A stretch of 64,000 nucleotides of DNA from Actinomycetospora termitidis (GCF_030286555.1 NZ_JASVWF010000002.1:1-64000), one strand, 5' to 3'. Positions 26,970 through 37,353 are shown, counted from the first letter of the stretch. Notes: generated by a model not told the origin, from the sequence alone. Numbers and translations: made by a program.

Positions 26970-27954
26970 GCGAGCGCCGCTACGACCCCACGCACGACGA
27001 GTGGGTCACCTTCGCCACGCACCGTCAGGACCGCACCTACAAGCCGGCCACCGCGGACTGCCCGCTGTGCCCGACGCACCCCGGCGGCCCGGAGACCGAG
27101 ATCCCGCGCGAGCACTTCGACATCGCCGTGTTCGACAACCGCTTCCCGTCGCTGTCGGCCGACCCGCCGCCCCCCGATCTCGAGGGCACCGACCTCGTGC
27201 CGGTCGAGCCGGCGTACGGGCACTGCGAGGTCGTCGTGTTCACCGACGACCACGAGGCCACCCTGGCGAGTGTGGGGGAGCGCCGCGTCCGGCTGCTCGT
27301 GGACGCGTGGGCGCACCGCTTCGCCGCACTGGCCGCCGACGAGAAGATCGGCTACGTGCTGCCGTTCGAGAACAAGGGCGAGGCGGTCGGCGTCACGCTG
27401 CACCACCCGCACGGCCAGATCTACGCGTACCCGGACGTCCCCCCGCGTCCGGCCCGCGAGCAGCGCGCCGCCCGTCGGCACCGCGAACGCACCGGGCGCT
27501 GCGTGTTCTGCGACGTCGTCGACCAGGAGAAGGGGGGCCCGCGCGTCGTGGTCGAGGGCACGCACTTCCTCGCCGGGGTGCCACCGTGGGCGCGGTTCCC
27601 GTACGAGGTCGACCTCTGGGCCCGCGAGCACGTCGGCACGCTGCCCGAGCTCGACCGCGAGGCCCGCGACGACCTCGCCCGCGTCCTCGCCCGGGTCCTG
27701 GCCGGCTACGACGAGTACTTCGGCTTCCGGACGTCCTACCTGCTGGGCATCCACTCCGCGCCGGTGAACGGTCCCGACGACGAGCGCGTGCTCGGCCACC
27801 TGCACCTGGAGATCTGCCCGCCGCACCGCGGGGGCGGGAAGCTGAAGTACCTGGCCGGGTCGGAGACGTTCGGCGGTGCCTTCCTCACCGACGTCGCCCC
27901 CGAGGTCGCGGGGCCCCGCCTGCGCGAGGCGGCCGGGCGCGCGACGGTGCCGGC

Positions 27955-27958
<4 letters not shown>
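26966..27958 (+). CDS. galT: Galactose-1-phosphate uridylyltransferase
   Basis: GalT, 330 residues as read from ATG 26966. It exchanges UMP between UDP-glucose and galactose-1-phosphate in the Leloir pathway. The zinc-site Cys pair is in CPLCPTHPGG; FENKGEAVG and the active-site HHPHGQIYAY with the nucleophilic His are present; a second Cys motif (RCVFCDVV) and a late HLHLEICPPH follow. The N-terminal segment of actinobacterial homologues appears in another frame just upstream, so the protein may be longer in nature. Its TGA overlaps the galK ATG. Confidence 0.93.
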
Positions 27959-29061
<1,103 letters not shown>

Positions 29062-29077
29062 CGTGACCCGCCTCGAT

Positions 29078-29083
29078 TAGGGT
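29078..29083 (+). promoter_or_regulatory. Putative -10 box, leaderless
   Basis: TAGGGT seven bases before the GTG at 29091 of the LacI-family gene; no ribosome binding site between. Confidence 0.4.
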
Positions 29084-29090
29084 CGGAAGC

Positions 29091-30071
29091 GTGGATCACG
29101 GGTCGTCGGTCCGGGTGACGATCGACGACGTCGCCCGGGCCGCCGGCGTCTCCCGGCAGACCGTGTCGCGGGCCATGAACGACAAGGGCGACATCAGCGA
29201 GGCGACCCGGCGCAAGGTCCTCGCGACGATCGAGGAGCTCGACTACCGGCCGTCCGCGTTCGCCCGCGGCATGCGCACCCAGAAGGCCGGGACGCTCGCG
29301 CTGATCATCCCGGACATCACCAACCCGTTCTTCCCCGCCGTCGCCCGCGGCGCGTTCGACGCCGCGGCGGCCCGGGGCCTCGGGGTCGTCGTGCACAACA
29401 CCGACGCCGATCCGGCTGCCGAGGCGGAGGCGTCCCGGCGGATCGTCGACGACGGGGTGGCGGGCGCGATCGCGTTCTTCGAGGAGGTCGACGACGGCGC
29501 CGTGACGGCCCTCGGACGGCGGGTGCCGCTGGTGGTCGCCGACCGGCACTCCCCGGACCCGACGGTGGCCTCGGTGCGGTCGGACTTCGCGACCGGCACC
29601 CGGACCGCGATCGCCCACCTGCGCGACCGCGGGCACGTCGAGCTGGGGATGCTCGACGGCGCGGTGCACGGGAAGCCCGAGCGACGCCGGGCCTTCCTGG
29701 AGGCCCTGGGCGACGACGGGGACCGGGTCGTGACCGCGCCCGCCACCGTCGCGGGCGGGACGGCGGGCCTGCGCGAGCTCCTCGCCCGGCACCCCGGGAC
29801 CACGGCGGTGTTCGCGTTCAACGACCTGCTCGCGATCGGGGCGGTGCGGGCGCTGAAGGCGGCGGGGCGGCGGGTGCCGGGCGAGGTCGCCGTGGTCGGC
29901 TACGACGACATCCCGATGGCCGCGCTCGTGGATCCGCCGCTGACCACGGTGCACACCGACAAGTACGAGCTCGGCCGGACGCTGGTCGAGGTGTTGGGCC
30001 GTCGCCTCGACGGCCACCCGGCCGAGCACCGCACGCTCGCGCCGCGGTTGGTGGTCCGGGGGACGTCCTAG
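29091..30071 (+). CDS. LacI-family transcriptional regulator
   Basis: LacI/GalR repressor, 326 residues. The N-terminal helix-turn-helix reads VTIDDVARAAGVSRQTVSRAMND, with the hinge helix near YRPSAFARGMRTQKAGTLA. The periplasmic-binding-protein-like core follows (LALIIPDITNPFFPAVARGAFDAA; later AVVGYDDIPMAALVDPPLTTV). It likely controls the galT-galK genes in front of it and the divergent symporter, with galactose as inducer. The start GTG follows a TANNNT box by seven bases. Its TAG stop overlaps the TAG of the convergent DUF899 gene (CTAG). Confidence 0.9.
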   Translation: MDHGSSVRVTIDDVARAAGVSRQTVSRAMNDKGDISEATRRKVLATIEELDYRPSAFARGMRTQKAGTLALIIPDITNPFFPAVARGAFDAAAARGLGVVVHNTDADPAAEAEASRRIVDDGVAGAIAFFEEVDDGAVTALGRRVPLVVADRHSPDPTVASVRSDFATGTRTAIAHLRDRGHVELGMLDGAVHGKPERRRAFLEALGDDGDRVVTAPATVAGGTAGLRELLARHPGTTAVFAFNDLLAIGAVRALKAAGRRVPGEVAVVGYDDIPMAALVDPPLTTVHTDKYELGRTLVEVLGRRLDGHPAEHRTLAPRLVVRGTS

Positions 30072-30787
30072 TCGAACACCGGGATGCCGGCCCGCACCGA
30101 GTCCGCCCGGCCCTTCGGCTCCTCCCAGTCCTCCTGGCGGCCGAGGGCGGTGAGGTCGAGGTAGGCGTACGAGCCACCGAACCACTCCGCGGCCCGGGCG
30201 TAGGACGAGTAGGTGTGGAAGATCCGGTCGTCCACGCGCAGGAAGGCGCTGAACCCCGGCATCTCGCTCGTGCCCTCGGCGCCCTCCCAGGTGGGGTCGT
30301 CGCGGTAGTTGAAGGACATCGTCGGGCCGGAGACGTCGACGGTGACGCCGAAGTCGGCGTTGAAGCTCGATCCGTACGACGAGTACCAGGGGATGGTCCA
30401 GCCCTGACGCTCCTTCCAGGCGGCGAGCTTCTCGTACGGCGCGCGGGAGACGAACACCTGCTCGGTGTCGCGCGAGCGCAGGTGCTCGCGTACCCCGGGC
30501 GTCCACTCCCGGATGCCGGCCGAGCAGCTCGGGCACATCTCGTCCCAGTCCGGGTCGAACATGACGTGGTTGACCGTGAGCTGGCGATGGCCGCCGAACA
30601 GGTCGGCCAGCGACACCTCGCCATCGGCGCCGGTGAAGCGGTACGGCTCGGTGACCTCCACCATCGGGAGTTCCCGACGACGGGTGTTCAGGGCGTCGCG
30701 GGCCCGCGTGTGCTCCTTCTCGGCCACGAGCAGCTCGCGGCGGGCCTTCAGCCAGGTCTCACGGTCGGTGATCTGCGGGAGGCTCAT
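30068..30787 (-). CDS. DUF899 family thioredoxin-like protein
   Basis: DUF899 protein, 239 residues from ATG 30787 (chosen because GGTGAGG lies just upstream; a longer start at 30823 has no such site). The family has a thioredoxin-like core. Here CPSCSAG sits after the VMFDPDWDEM strand, and further family patterns are WTIPWYSSYGSSFNADFGV and VFHTYSSYARAAEWF-like text. A redox or peroxiredoxin-like role is usually assumed but not shown. It follows the Vgb-like gene by 40 bases on the same strand and may be part of the TetR-controlled unit. Confidence 0.85.
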   Translation of the reverse strand: MSLPQITDRETWLKARRELLVAEKEHTRARDALNTRRRELPMVEVTEPYRFTGADGEVSLADLFGGHRQLTVNHVMFDPDWDEMCPSCSAGIREWTPGVREHLRSRDTEQVFVSRAPYEKLAAWKERQGWTIPWYSSYGSSFNADFGVTVDVSGPTMSFNYRDDPTWEGAEGTSEMPGFSAFLRVDDRIFHTYSSYARAAEWFGGSYAYLDLTALGRQEDWEEPKGRADSVRAGIPVFD

Positions 30788-30827
30788 GTCCTCACCGTGA
30801 CACATGTCGCTCCGAACAGGCAACAGG

Positions 30828-31691
30828 TCAGTCCTGATTCAGGACCACAACGGTTCCGCTGTCGCACGCGACCCATAGTTCACCGTCCCGGACGAGGAGT
30901 CCGTGCGGGTGGTCGTCGGCCTCCAGGACGTCGTGCACGGTGACGGTCCCGTCGTCGGCGACGTGCGCGAGGCCGCTCGACCCCCACAGCGACACCCAGC
31001 ATCCGCTCTCGGCCGTGACGACGGCGTGCGGCTTCGACGCGCGATCGGGCAGGTCGTACTCGGTCAGGGCGCCGTCGGTGGTCAGGCGGCCCACGCGCCC
31101 GGCGAGGATCTCGACGAACCACAGTCCGCCGGCGTCGCCCGCGATCCCGACCGGGCCACACCCGGCGTCGGGAAGATCGCGGAGCTCGACCGTTCCCGAG
31201 GCCGGGTCGAGGCGTGCGAGCGCGCCGACCCGGTTGAGCGTGCACCAGAGGGCGCCGTCGGGGCCGGTGGTGATCATCGCGACCATCCCCGCCACCGGCA
31301 GCGGGTACAGCGTCACCTCCTCGGTCACCGGGTCGATCCGGCCGATCGCCTCGGCCTCCATCGCGGTGAACCAGGCCGCGCCGTCGGGGCCGGCGGTGAC
31401 GTCGTAGGGCCCGGTTCCGGCGCCCGTGCCGACGCCGCGCCAGGCGCCGTCGACGAGGCGGTCGACGCGGTGGTCGCCGGTGCGCGTGCACCAGAGGCTG
31501 CCGTCGGGCGTGGTGGCGAAGCGGGAGGGGCGGGAGTTCGGTGCGCGCAGGTCGACGAGTTCGGGCCCGTCGGCCGTGACGTGCGCGAGGCGCCCGGAGT
31601 ACACGAGCGACGCCCAGACGTCGCCGGTCGCGTCGAGCCCGAGGGCGTAGGGCCCGTCGTCGGGACGACCCACGGGGATGCGGCGTGGCAT
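30828..31691 (-). CDS. Virginiamycin B lyase-like beta-propeller
   Basis: Protein of 287 residues with the repeated blade pattern of the Vgb family (GPYALGLDATGDVWAS, GPYDVTAGPDGAAWFT, GPVGIAGDAGGLWFVE, KPHAVVTAESGCW). Vgb linearises streptogramin B antibiotics. The His in KPHA (222) and the Glu in WFVEI (194) are kept, but the later blade that normally reads WFTEWG is VSLWG (233-237), losing the acidic residue. It may therefore be a sugar-lactone or binding propeller rather than a resistance enzyme. The ATG at 31691 follows GGAGGTCGC. It is divergent from a TetR gene with a palindrome between them. Confidence 0.8.
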   Translation of the reverse strand: MPRRIPVGRPDDGPYALGLDATGDVWASLVYSGRLAHVTADGPELVDLRAPNSRPSRFATTPDGSLWCTRTGDHRVDRLVDGAWRGVGTGAGTGPYDVTAGPDGAAWFTAMEAEAIGRIDPVTEEVTLYPLPVAGMVAMITTGPDGALWCTLNRVGALARLDPASGTVELRDLPDAGCGPVGIAGDAGGLWFVEILAGRVGRLTTDGALTEYDLPDRASKPHAVVTAESGCWVSLWGSSGLAHVADDGTVTVHDVLEADDHPHGLLVRDGELWVACDSGTVVVLNQD

Positions 31692-31703
31692 GCGACCTCC
31701 AAA

Positions 31704-31719
31704 TGCGACTGATGTCGCG
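31704..31719. promoter_or_regulatory. Candidate TetR operator
   Basis: TGCGAC-TGAT-GTCGCG, near-perfect inverted repeat in the 41-bp gap between the Vgb-like gene and tetR. It directly precedes the tetR -10 box and covers the 5' region of the Vgb-like gene, so one repressor could control both. Confidence 0.55.
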
Positions 31720-31720
31720 A

Positions 31721-31726
31721 TAGAGT
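31721..31726 (+). promoter_or_regulatory. Putative -10 box of tetR, leaderless
   Basis: TAGAGT six bases before the GTG at 31733, abutting the candidate operator. Confidence 0.4.
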
Positions 31727-31732
31727 GCCGTC

Positions 31733-32305
31733 GTGGAGCGTGGGACGTCAAGGCCGGGCGGGCGGACCGCCCGGGTGCGGGAGCAGGTGCTCGCGGCCGT
31801 CGTCGACGAGCTGGCCGAGCATGGGCTCGAGGGGCTGGGCGTCGACGGGGTGGCGGCGCGGTCGGGCGTGCACCGCGCGACCGTGTTCCGGCGCTGGGGC
31901 GACGTCGGCGGGCTGCTCGCGGACACCTTCGACGCCGCCGCGTCCGACACCTGGACCCCGCCCGACCACGGCTCGCTGCGCGCCGACCTCGAGGCACTGG
32001 CCCGGGAGGTGCTGGAGTACGTGGGCCCGCCGGAGTCGTCGGTGCGCGCGCTGATGGGTGCGGCCGAGCGGTTCCCGCGGGCGCGGGAGGCCCTGCACCG
32101 CTTCCTGGACGATCGCTACCGGCGCAGCGCGGTCGTGGTGGAACGAGCGGTGGCCCGGGGGGAGGTCGGGGCCTCCGTGGTGCCGCGGCAGGTCCTCGTC
32201 GGCGCTCTGGGCCCGCTGTACCACCACCTGCTGCACCTCGGCGATTCGCCGACCGAGGCGGACGCCGTGGCCTACGTCCGGATGGTCGTCGGCGGGCTGC
32301 CCTGA
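31733..32305 (+). CDS. TetR-family transcriptional regulator
   Basis: TetR repressor, 190 residues. The N-terminal helix-turn-helix is seen in DELAEHGLEGLGVDGVAARSG and VHRATVFRRWGDVGGLLADTF (residues about 23-65). The C-terminal ligand domain has a TetR_C-like pattern (LEALAREVLEYVGPPESSVRALMGAA). The divergent Vgb-like gene and DUF899 gene are the likely targets through the palindrome at 31704. The GTG start follows a TANNNT box by six bases. Ligand is unknown. Confidence 0.88.
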   Translation: MERGTSRPGGRTARVREQVLAAVVDELAEHGLEGLGVDGVAARSGVHRATVFRRWGDVGGLLADTFDAAASDTWTPPDHGSLRADLEALAREVLEYVGPPESSVRALMGAAERFPRAREALHRFLDDRYRRSAVVVERAVARGEVGASVVPRQVLVGALGPLYHHLLHLGDSPTEADAVAYVRMVVGGLP

Positions 32306-32386
32306 GACGGCCTCGGGGTCGGCCCGGGGTCGTCTCCGTGATCGCCCCGGATCCCCGCCGGATGGTGCGCGCCGACGATCGTCGGT

Positions 32387-33826
32387 ATGGCACTGAAGGA
32401 GACGCTCGCGACCGCCCCGGAGGCGGCGGGGCCACGGTTCGCGTGGCGGCCGGTGGCGGCGATCGCCGCGCTGGTCGCGGTCGGGCACCTGGTGTCCGCG
32501 TCGCTGACCAGCGGCTACTGGCTCGACGAGGCCTACATGCTCGCGATCGGGCGGCACCACCTGGACTGGGGCTCGGTCGACCAGCCGCCGCTCGTCCCGG
32601 CGCTCGCGTGGCTCATGGACACGGTCGCGCCCGGGTCCGAGCTCCCTCTTCGGGTGCCGGTGATCCTGGTGACGACGGCCGCGGTCGTGGTGGCGGCGTC
32701 GATCGCCCGGGAGCTGGGTGGCGGCCGCCGGGCCCAGGTGCTCACGGCCGCCGCGCAGGCGACGGGGCTGTTCGCGGCGGTGTTCGGGCACTGGCTGACG
32801 CCGTACGCGTTCGAGCCGCTGGAGTGGCTCGTGGTGTTCTGGCTGCTCGTGCGGTGGGTGCGGGTCCGGGACGACCGCCTGTTGCTCGTCCTCGGGGTCG
32901 TGCTCGGGATCGCGCTCATGACGAAGCTGCAGGCGGCGTTGCTGGCCGGGGTGCTGCTGGTCGCCGTGGCGGTGTTCGGCCCGCGGGAGCTGCTCGCGCG
33001 CCCGAGGCTGTGGCTGGGCGGGGTGATCGCCCTGCTGCTCGCCGCCCCGACCCTGGTCTGGCAGGCCGTGCACGGGTGGCCGCAGCTCGCGATGTCGTCG
33101 GTCGTCGCGCGGGAGGTCGAGCTGGTCTACGGCGGCCGGCCCACCGTGGCCTGGGAGCTGATCGCGTTCGGCGGCCTGCTCGGCGTCGGGCTGGCGCTCG
33201 CGGGGCTGTGGTTCCTGGTCCGTGACCCCGGCCTGCGGTCCTACCGGTTCGTCGGCGCGGGGTTCGTGGCGCTCTACGTACTGTTCGTGGCGACCGAGGG
33301 GCGCCCGTACTACCTGCTCGGCTACCTCGGGGTGATGGCCGCGGTCGGGGCGGTCGGTGTCGAGCGGCGGGGGCGGACCCGGACGTGGCCGGCGTGGACG
33401 GCCGGGGTGCTCGCGGGCGTCCTCGCCGTGGCCGGCCTGGTCGTCTCACCCGCTTTCGTCTCCGCGGCGGGCGATCGCGACCAGGTGGTGGCGGCCGCGG
33501 CCACGTTCCGCGCGGTGCCCGACACGGGGCGTACCGCGCTCGTCGGGTCGAGCTACGTCACCGCGGCCTACCTCGACGCGTACTCCGACGAGCTCGGGCT
33601 GGCGCCCGCCCACAGCGCGAACCGCGGCTACGGCTACCTCGACCCGCCGTCGGAGACGGACACGGACGTGCTCTACGTCGGCGGTGACCCGGACGAGCTC
33701 CGTCCGTACTTCCGGTCGGTCCGGTCACTGGGCACGCCGGACGGGGTGCCCGCCTGGCTGCTCACCGACCGGACGCGGCCCTGGGCCTCGTTCTGGCCCG
33801 GGCTGCGTCACCTCGACATCGTGTGA
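32387..33826 (+). CDS. GT39/ArnT-type membrane glycosyltransferase
   Basis: Polytopic membrane protein, 479 residues, with about ten to twelve helices. The first large extracytoplasmic loop holds the family acidic motif (SGYWLDEAYMLAIGRHH) and DQPPLVPALAWL, as in ArnT and mannosyltransferase-like proteins that move a sugar from a polyprenyl phosphate donor. A soluble C-terminal part of about 120 residues (VVAAAATFRAVPDTGRTALV) follows the last helix. The acceptor is unknown (cell-wall glycan or protein). The gene is monocistronic and ends at a strong hairpin shared with ileS. Confidence 0.85.
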   Translation: MALKETLATAPEAAGPRFAWRPVAAIAALVAVGHLVSASLTSGYWLDEAYMLAIGRHHLDWGSVDQPPLVPALAWLMDTVAPGSELPLRVPVILVTTAAVVVAASIARELGGGRRAQVLTAAAQATGLFAAVFGHWLTPYAFEPLEWLVVFWLLVRWVRVRDDRLLLVLGVVLGIALMTKLQAALLAGVLLVAVAVFGPRELLARPRLWLGGVIALLLAAPTLVWQAVHGWPQLAMSSVVAREVELVYGGRPTVAWELIAFGGLLGVGLALAGLWFLVRDPGLRSYRFVGAGFVALYVLFVATEGRPYYLLGYLGVMAAVGAVGVERRGRTRTWPAWTAGVLAGVLAVAGLVVSPAFVSAAGDRDQVVAAAATFRAVPDTGRTALVGSSYVTAAYLDAYSDELGLAPAHSANRGYGYLDPPSETDTDVLYVGGDPDELRPYFRSVRSLGTPDGVPAWLLTDRTRPWASFWPGLRHLDIV

Positions 33827-33845
33827 GCGGCTCCCGAAACGGCAT

Positions 33846-33889
33846 GAACGGGCCGTTCGTCACTATTGAAGGTGACGAACGGCCCGTTC
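33846..33889. terminator. Bidirectional hairpin terminator
   Basis: Perfect 18-bp arms (GAACGGGCCGTTCGTCAC and its complement) with an eight-base loop TATTGAAG, between the convergent GT39 and ileS genes. The left arm itself contains the palindrome GAACGGGCCGTTC. The loop is unusually AT-rich for this genome. Confidence 0.75.
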
Positions 33890-33923
33890 GTACGGATGTC
33901 GGGCGGGTCGGGGGACGGGCCGC

Positions 33924-36900
33924 TCAGGCCACCCGCGCCCACACCGTGAGGCCGAGCTCCGTGGAGGTCTGCGGCTCCAGCTCGGCGGGCCCGCCGGCCT
34001 CGGTGACCGACACGGCGAGGCACTCGGTGCCCACCGTGTCGGCGCCGTTCCGGATCGCCGTCGCCGTGTCGGCGCGGGTCGCGGTCCACCACAGGTCGAT
34101 CCGGTCGGAGACCTCGAAGTCCAGCCGCTTGCGGGCGTCCTGGACGAAGCGCAGCACGTCGCGCAGGAGGCCCGCCTCGCGGAGCTCGTCGGTCAGCTCC
34201 GTGTCGAGGCCCACCGACAGGCCGCCCTCGGAGCGCACCGCCCAGCCCTCGCGCGGGGTCTCCGAGATCACGATCTCGTCGCCCTGCAACGCCACCGGCT
34301 CGCCGTCCACCGTCACCGTCAGCACCCCGTCGACGGGCGCGTCCGTCGAGGCCTTCACGGCGTCCGCGACGGTGGGCGTCTGCTTGCCGAACCGCTTCCC
34401 CAACGCCCGGTAGTTCGGCTTCACGTCGAGCTCGACCAGCTCCGACCCGGCCGCCTCGACGCGCGCGACGTTGAGCTCGTCGGCGATCTCGGCGAGCAGT
34501 TCGGGGTCCAGGTCGGCGAACCCGGGCGCGGAGACGACCGCGCGCGAGAGCGGCTGGCGGGTGCGCACGCCGCTGGCCGCGCGGGTCGACCGGCCGAGCT
34601 CCACGACCCGCCGGACGAGCTCCATGCGGGACCGGAGCCCGTCGTCGGGAACGTTCGAGACGACCGGCCAGCTCGCGAGGTGCACCGAGTCCGGCGTGCC
34701 CTCGGGCAGGCCCGCGCCGCCCTCGCCCTGCAGCAGTGTCCACAGGTAGTCCGTCGCGAACGGCGTGAACGGCGCCATCAGGCGGCTGACCGTCTCGACG
34801 CACTCGTGCAGCGTCGCGAGCGCGGCCGGGTCGCCGTCCCAGAAGCGGCGCCGCGAGCGGCGGACGTACCAGTTCGACAGGTCGTCCACGAACGCGACGA
34901 TCGCCCGGCCGGCCCGCGAGGAGTCGAAGTCCTCGAGCGCCGCGGTCACCTCGGTGACGCACGCCCGCAGTTCGCCCAGCGCCCACCGGTCCATGACGTG
35001 GCGGGTCTCCGGCCGCGGCGCCGACGGCGACCACCCGGCCGCGTTGGCGTAGGTGACCAGGAACGACGCGGTGTTCCAGTAGGTCAGCAGGACCTTCCGG
35101 ACGATCTCGCGCAGCGTCTCGTGCCCCACGCGCCGGTCGACCCACGGGTTGCCCTGGGCGAGCATCAGCCAGCGCACCGCGTCGGCGCCGTGGGTGGCGA
35201 ACAGCTCGAACGGGTCGAGGATGTTGCCGAGGTGCTTGGACATCTTGCGTCCCTGCTCGTCGAGCAGGAGGCCCAGGCAGACCACGTTCTCGTACGACGA
35301 GCGGTCGAAGACGAGGGTCCCGACCGCCATCAGCGAGTAGAACCACCCGCGCGTCTGGTCGATCGCCTCGCAGATGTACTGCGCGGGGTAGGCCTGCGCA
35401 AAGTCCGCCTCGTGGTGGTGCGGCGCGCCCCACTGGGCGAACGGCATCGCGCCGGAGTCGTACCAGACGTCGATGACGTCGGGGACCCGGCGCATCGTCC
35501 CCGTGCCGGAGGGCGCCGGGAACGTCACGTCGTCGACGTAGGGCCGGTGCGGGTCGAGCGCGCTCAGGTCCTGGCCGGCCCAGCTGCCCAGCTCCGCGAG
35601 GGACCCGACGACGACGACCTCGGACGGGTCCGCGTCGTTGCGCCACACCGGCAGCGGCGTGCCCCAGTAGCGCTTGCGCGACAGCGCCCAGTCGACGTTG
35701 TTCTCCAGCCACGCCCCGTACCGACCGTGCTTGATGTGCGGCGGGTACCAGTTCGTGCCCTCGTTCTCCTCGAGCAGGCGCTCGCGGATCGCGGTCGTGC
35801 GGATGAACCAGCTGGGCAGTGCGTAGTAGATCAGCGGCGTGTGGCAGCGCCAGCAGTGCGGATACGAGTGCTCGTAGGACTCCGCCCGGAACATCACGCC
35901 GCGGGCCTCGAGGTCGGCGACGAGCGAAGGGTCGGCGGCCTTGAAGAACATCCCGCCGACCAGGGGCACGTCGTCGTAGAAGTGCCCGTTCGAGCCGATC
36001 GGGTTGACCATCTCCAGGCCCTCGGCGCGCGCGACCTGGTGGTCCTCCGCGCCGAACGCGGGCGCCATGTGGACCAGGCCGGTGCCGGCGTCGGTGGTGA
36101 CGTGGTCGCCGTGGACGATGCGGAACGCGTCCCCGAAGCGGCCGGCCTCGAGCAGCTCGAACGGCCGCGTGTAGTGGCTGCCGATGAGCTCGGCGCCGGT
36201 GAGGCGGGCGGTGACCTCGACGGCGTCGGACCCCAGCACCGGGCCCAGGAGGTCCTCGGCGAGCACGAGGTCCTCGGCCCCGTGGCGCACGCGCACGTAG
36301 ACGACCGACCGCTCGACCGCGACCGCCGTGTTCGACGGCAGCGTCCACGGCGTCGTCGTCCAGACCAGCAGGTTCGCGCCCGCCCACGGGCCGTCGGTCA
36401 GCGGGAAGCGGACGTAGACGCTCGGGTCGACGTCGTCCTCGTAGCCGAGCGCGACCTCGTGGTCCGACAGCGGCGTCTCGTCGCGCGGGCAGTACGGCGT
36501 GACGCGGTGGTCCTCGACCAGCAGGCCCTTCTCGTGGATCGCCTTGAGCGACCACCACACGCTCTCGACGTAGCGCGGGGCCATCGTCAGGTAGGCCTCG
36601 TCGAGGTCCACCCAGTAGCCCATGCGCTCGGTCATGGCCGCGAAGGCGGAGACGTTGCGCAGGGCGGACTCGCGGCAGGCCGCGTTGAACTCGGCGATCC
36701 CGTAGCGCTCGATGTCGCCCTTGCTCGTGAACCCGAGCTCCTTCTCGACGGCGAGCTCGACCGGCAGACCGTGGCAGTCCCAGCCCGCGCGGCGCGGCAC
36801 GTGGTAGCCGCGCATCGTCCGGAAGCGGGGGAACAGGTCCTTGAAGGCGCGGGCCTCGACGTGGTGGGTGCCCGGCGTGCCGTTCGCGGTCGGCGGGCCC

Positions 36901-37052
36901 TCGTAGAAGATCCACGGCTCGCCCTGCGCGGTCTGCTCCAGCGAGCGCCGGAACACGTCACGCTTGTCCCACCGCTCGAGAATCTCCTGCTCGACGGCCG
37001 GCAGGTCGACACTCGAGGACAGCGGGGCGAAGTGGTGTTCCGGGGCGCTCAC
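33924..37052 (-). CDS. ileS: Isoleucyl-tRNA synthetase
   Basis: IleRS, 1042 residues, full length. It charges tRNA-Ile and proofreads valine in its CP1 editing domain. The HIGH region reads GTPGTHHVEARAFKD, as in the eukaryote-like (type 2) bacterial IleRS, and the KMSKS motif is GRKMSKHLGN, also of that type. Type 2 enzymes are generally insensitive to mupirocin, so intrinsic resistance can be expected by family knowledge. The start is the GTG at 37052. The 176-bp region before it, towards the tRNA genes, shows no convincing T-box. It ends at the hairpin shared with the GT39 gene. Confidence 0.95.
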   Translation of the reverse strand: MSAPEHHFAPLSSSVDLPAVEQEILERWDKRDVFRRSLEQTAQGEPWIFYEGPPTANGTPGTHHVEARAFKDLFPRFRTMRGYHVPRRAGWDCHGLPVELAVEKELGFTSKGDIERYGIAEFNAACRESALRNVSAFAAMTERMGYWVDLDEAYLTMAPRYVESVWWSLKAIHEKGLLVEDHRVTPYCPRDETPLSDHEVALGYEDDVDPSVYVRFPLTDGPWAGANLLVWTTTPWTLPSNTAVAVERSVVYVRVRHGAEDLVLAEDLLGPVLGSDAVEVTARLTGAELIGSHYTRPFELLEAGRFGDAFRIVHGDHVTTDAGTGLVHMAPAFGAEDHQVARAEGLEMVNPIGSNGHFYDDVPLVGGMFFKAADPSLVADLEARGVMFRAESYEHSYPHCWRCHTPLIYYALPSWFIRTTAIRERLLEENEGTNWYPPHIKHGRYGAWLENNVDWALSRKRYWGTPLPVWRNDADPSEVVVVGSLAELGSWAGQDLSALDPHRPYVDDVTFPAPSGTGTMRRVPDVIDVWYDSGAMPFAQWGAPHHHEADFAQAYPAQYICEAIDQTRGWFYSLMAVGTLVFDRSSYENVVCLGLLLDEQGRKMSKHLGNILDPFELFATHGADAVRWLMLAQGNPWVDRRVGHETLREIVRKVLLTYWNTASFLVTYANAAGWSPSAPRPETRHVMDRWALGELRACVTEVTAALEDFDSSRAGRAIVAFVDDLSNWYVRRSRRRFWDGDPAALATLHECVETVSRLMAPFTPFATDYLWTLLQGEGGAGLPEGTPDSVHLASWPVVSNVPDDGLRSRMELVRRVVELGRSTRAASGVRTRQPLSRAVVSAPGFADLDPELLAEIADELNVARVEAAGSELVELDVKPNYRALGKRFGKQTPTVADAVKASTDAPVDGVLTVTVDGEPVALQGDEIVISETPREGWAVRSEGGLSVGLDTELTDELREAGLLRDVLRFVQDARKRLDFEVSDRIDLWWTATRADTATAIRNGADTVGTECLAVSVTEAGGPAELEPQTSTELGLTVWARVA

Positions 37053-37228
37053 AGGTGGTGCTTTCCCTAGCGTTCGGTGGGGCGTGCGAACCGCTCCAGC
37101 CTACCCAGCGGCCGATGACGGCCTGCTCGGACACCGGGACGGGTGGGGGGTGCTCGAACGACGTCGACGCGGTCGGTACAGTTGTCGCCGTTGCCGCCGC
37201 GACCGATGGTCACGGTGGGTGACGGCCA

Positions 37229-37300
37229 TGGGGTATGGTGTAATTGGCAACACGGCTGATTCTGGTTCAGTTGTTCTAGGTTCGAGTCCTGGTACCCCAG
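37229..37300 (+). tRNA. tRNA-Gln (CTG anticodon)
   Basis: Cloverleaf of 72 nt. The acceptor arms TGGGGTA and TACCCCA pair over seven bases, with discriminator G. The anticodon loop TTCTGGT gives CTG, reading CAG. The T-arm has GGTTCGAGTCC. CCA is not encoded. It lies 53 bases before tRNA-Glu and is probably co-transcribed with it. Confidence 0.95.
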
Positions 37301-37353
37301 CTGCGAGCAGCGGACGGGCGATCTTGTAGAGTTCCAGCCGCTGTTCCTCCTAG

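Noticed and set aside
26815-27954. A long plus-strand frame fused in front of galK
   Set aside because: The part before 27955 lies over galT in another frame and has shadow composition. The galK start with ATGA overlap and the GHMP N-terminus is clear.
37053-37228. Possible T-box riboswitch before ileS
   Set aside because: Actinobacterial ileS genes often have one. I read the upstream region on the minus strand and found neither the conserved T-box core nor a clear specifier loop with a paired sequestering stem.
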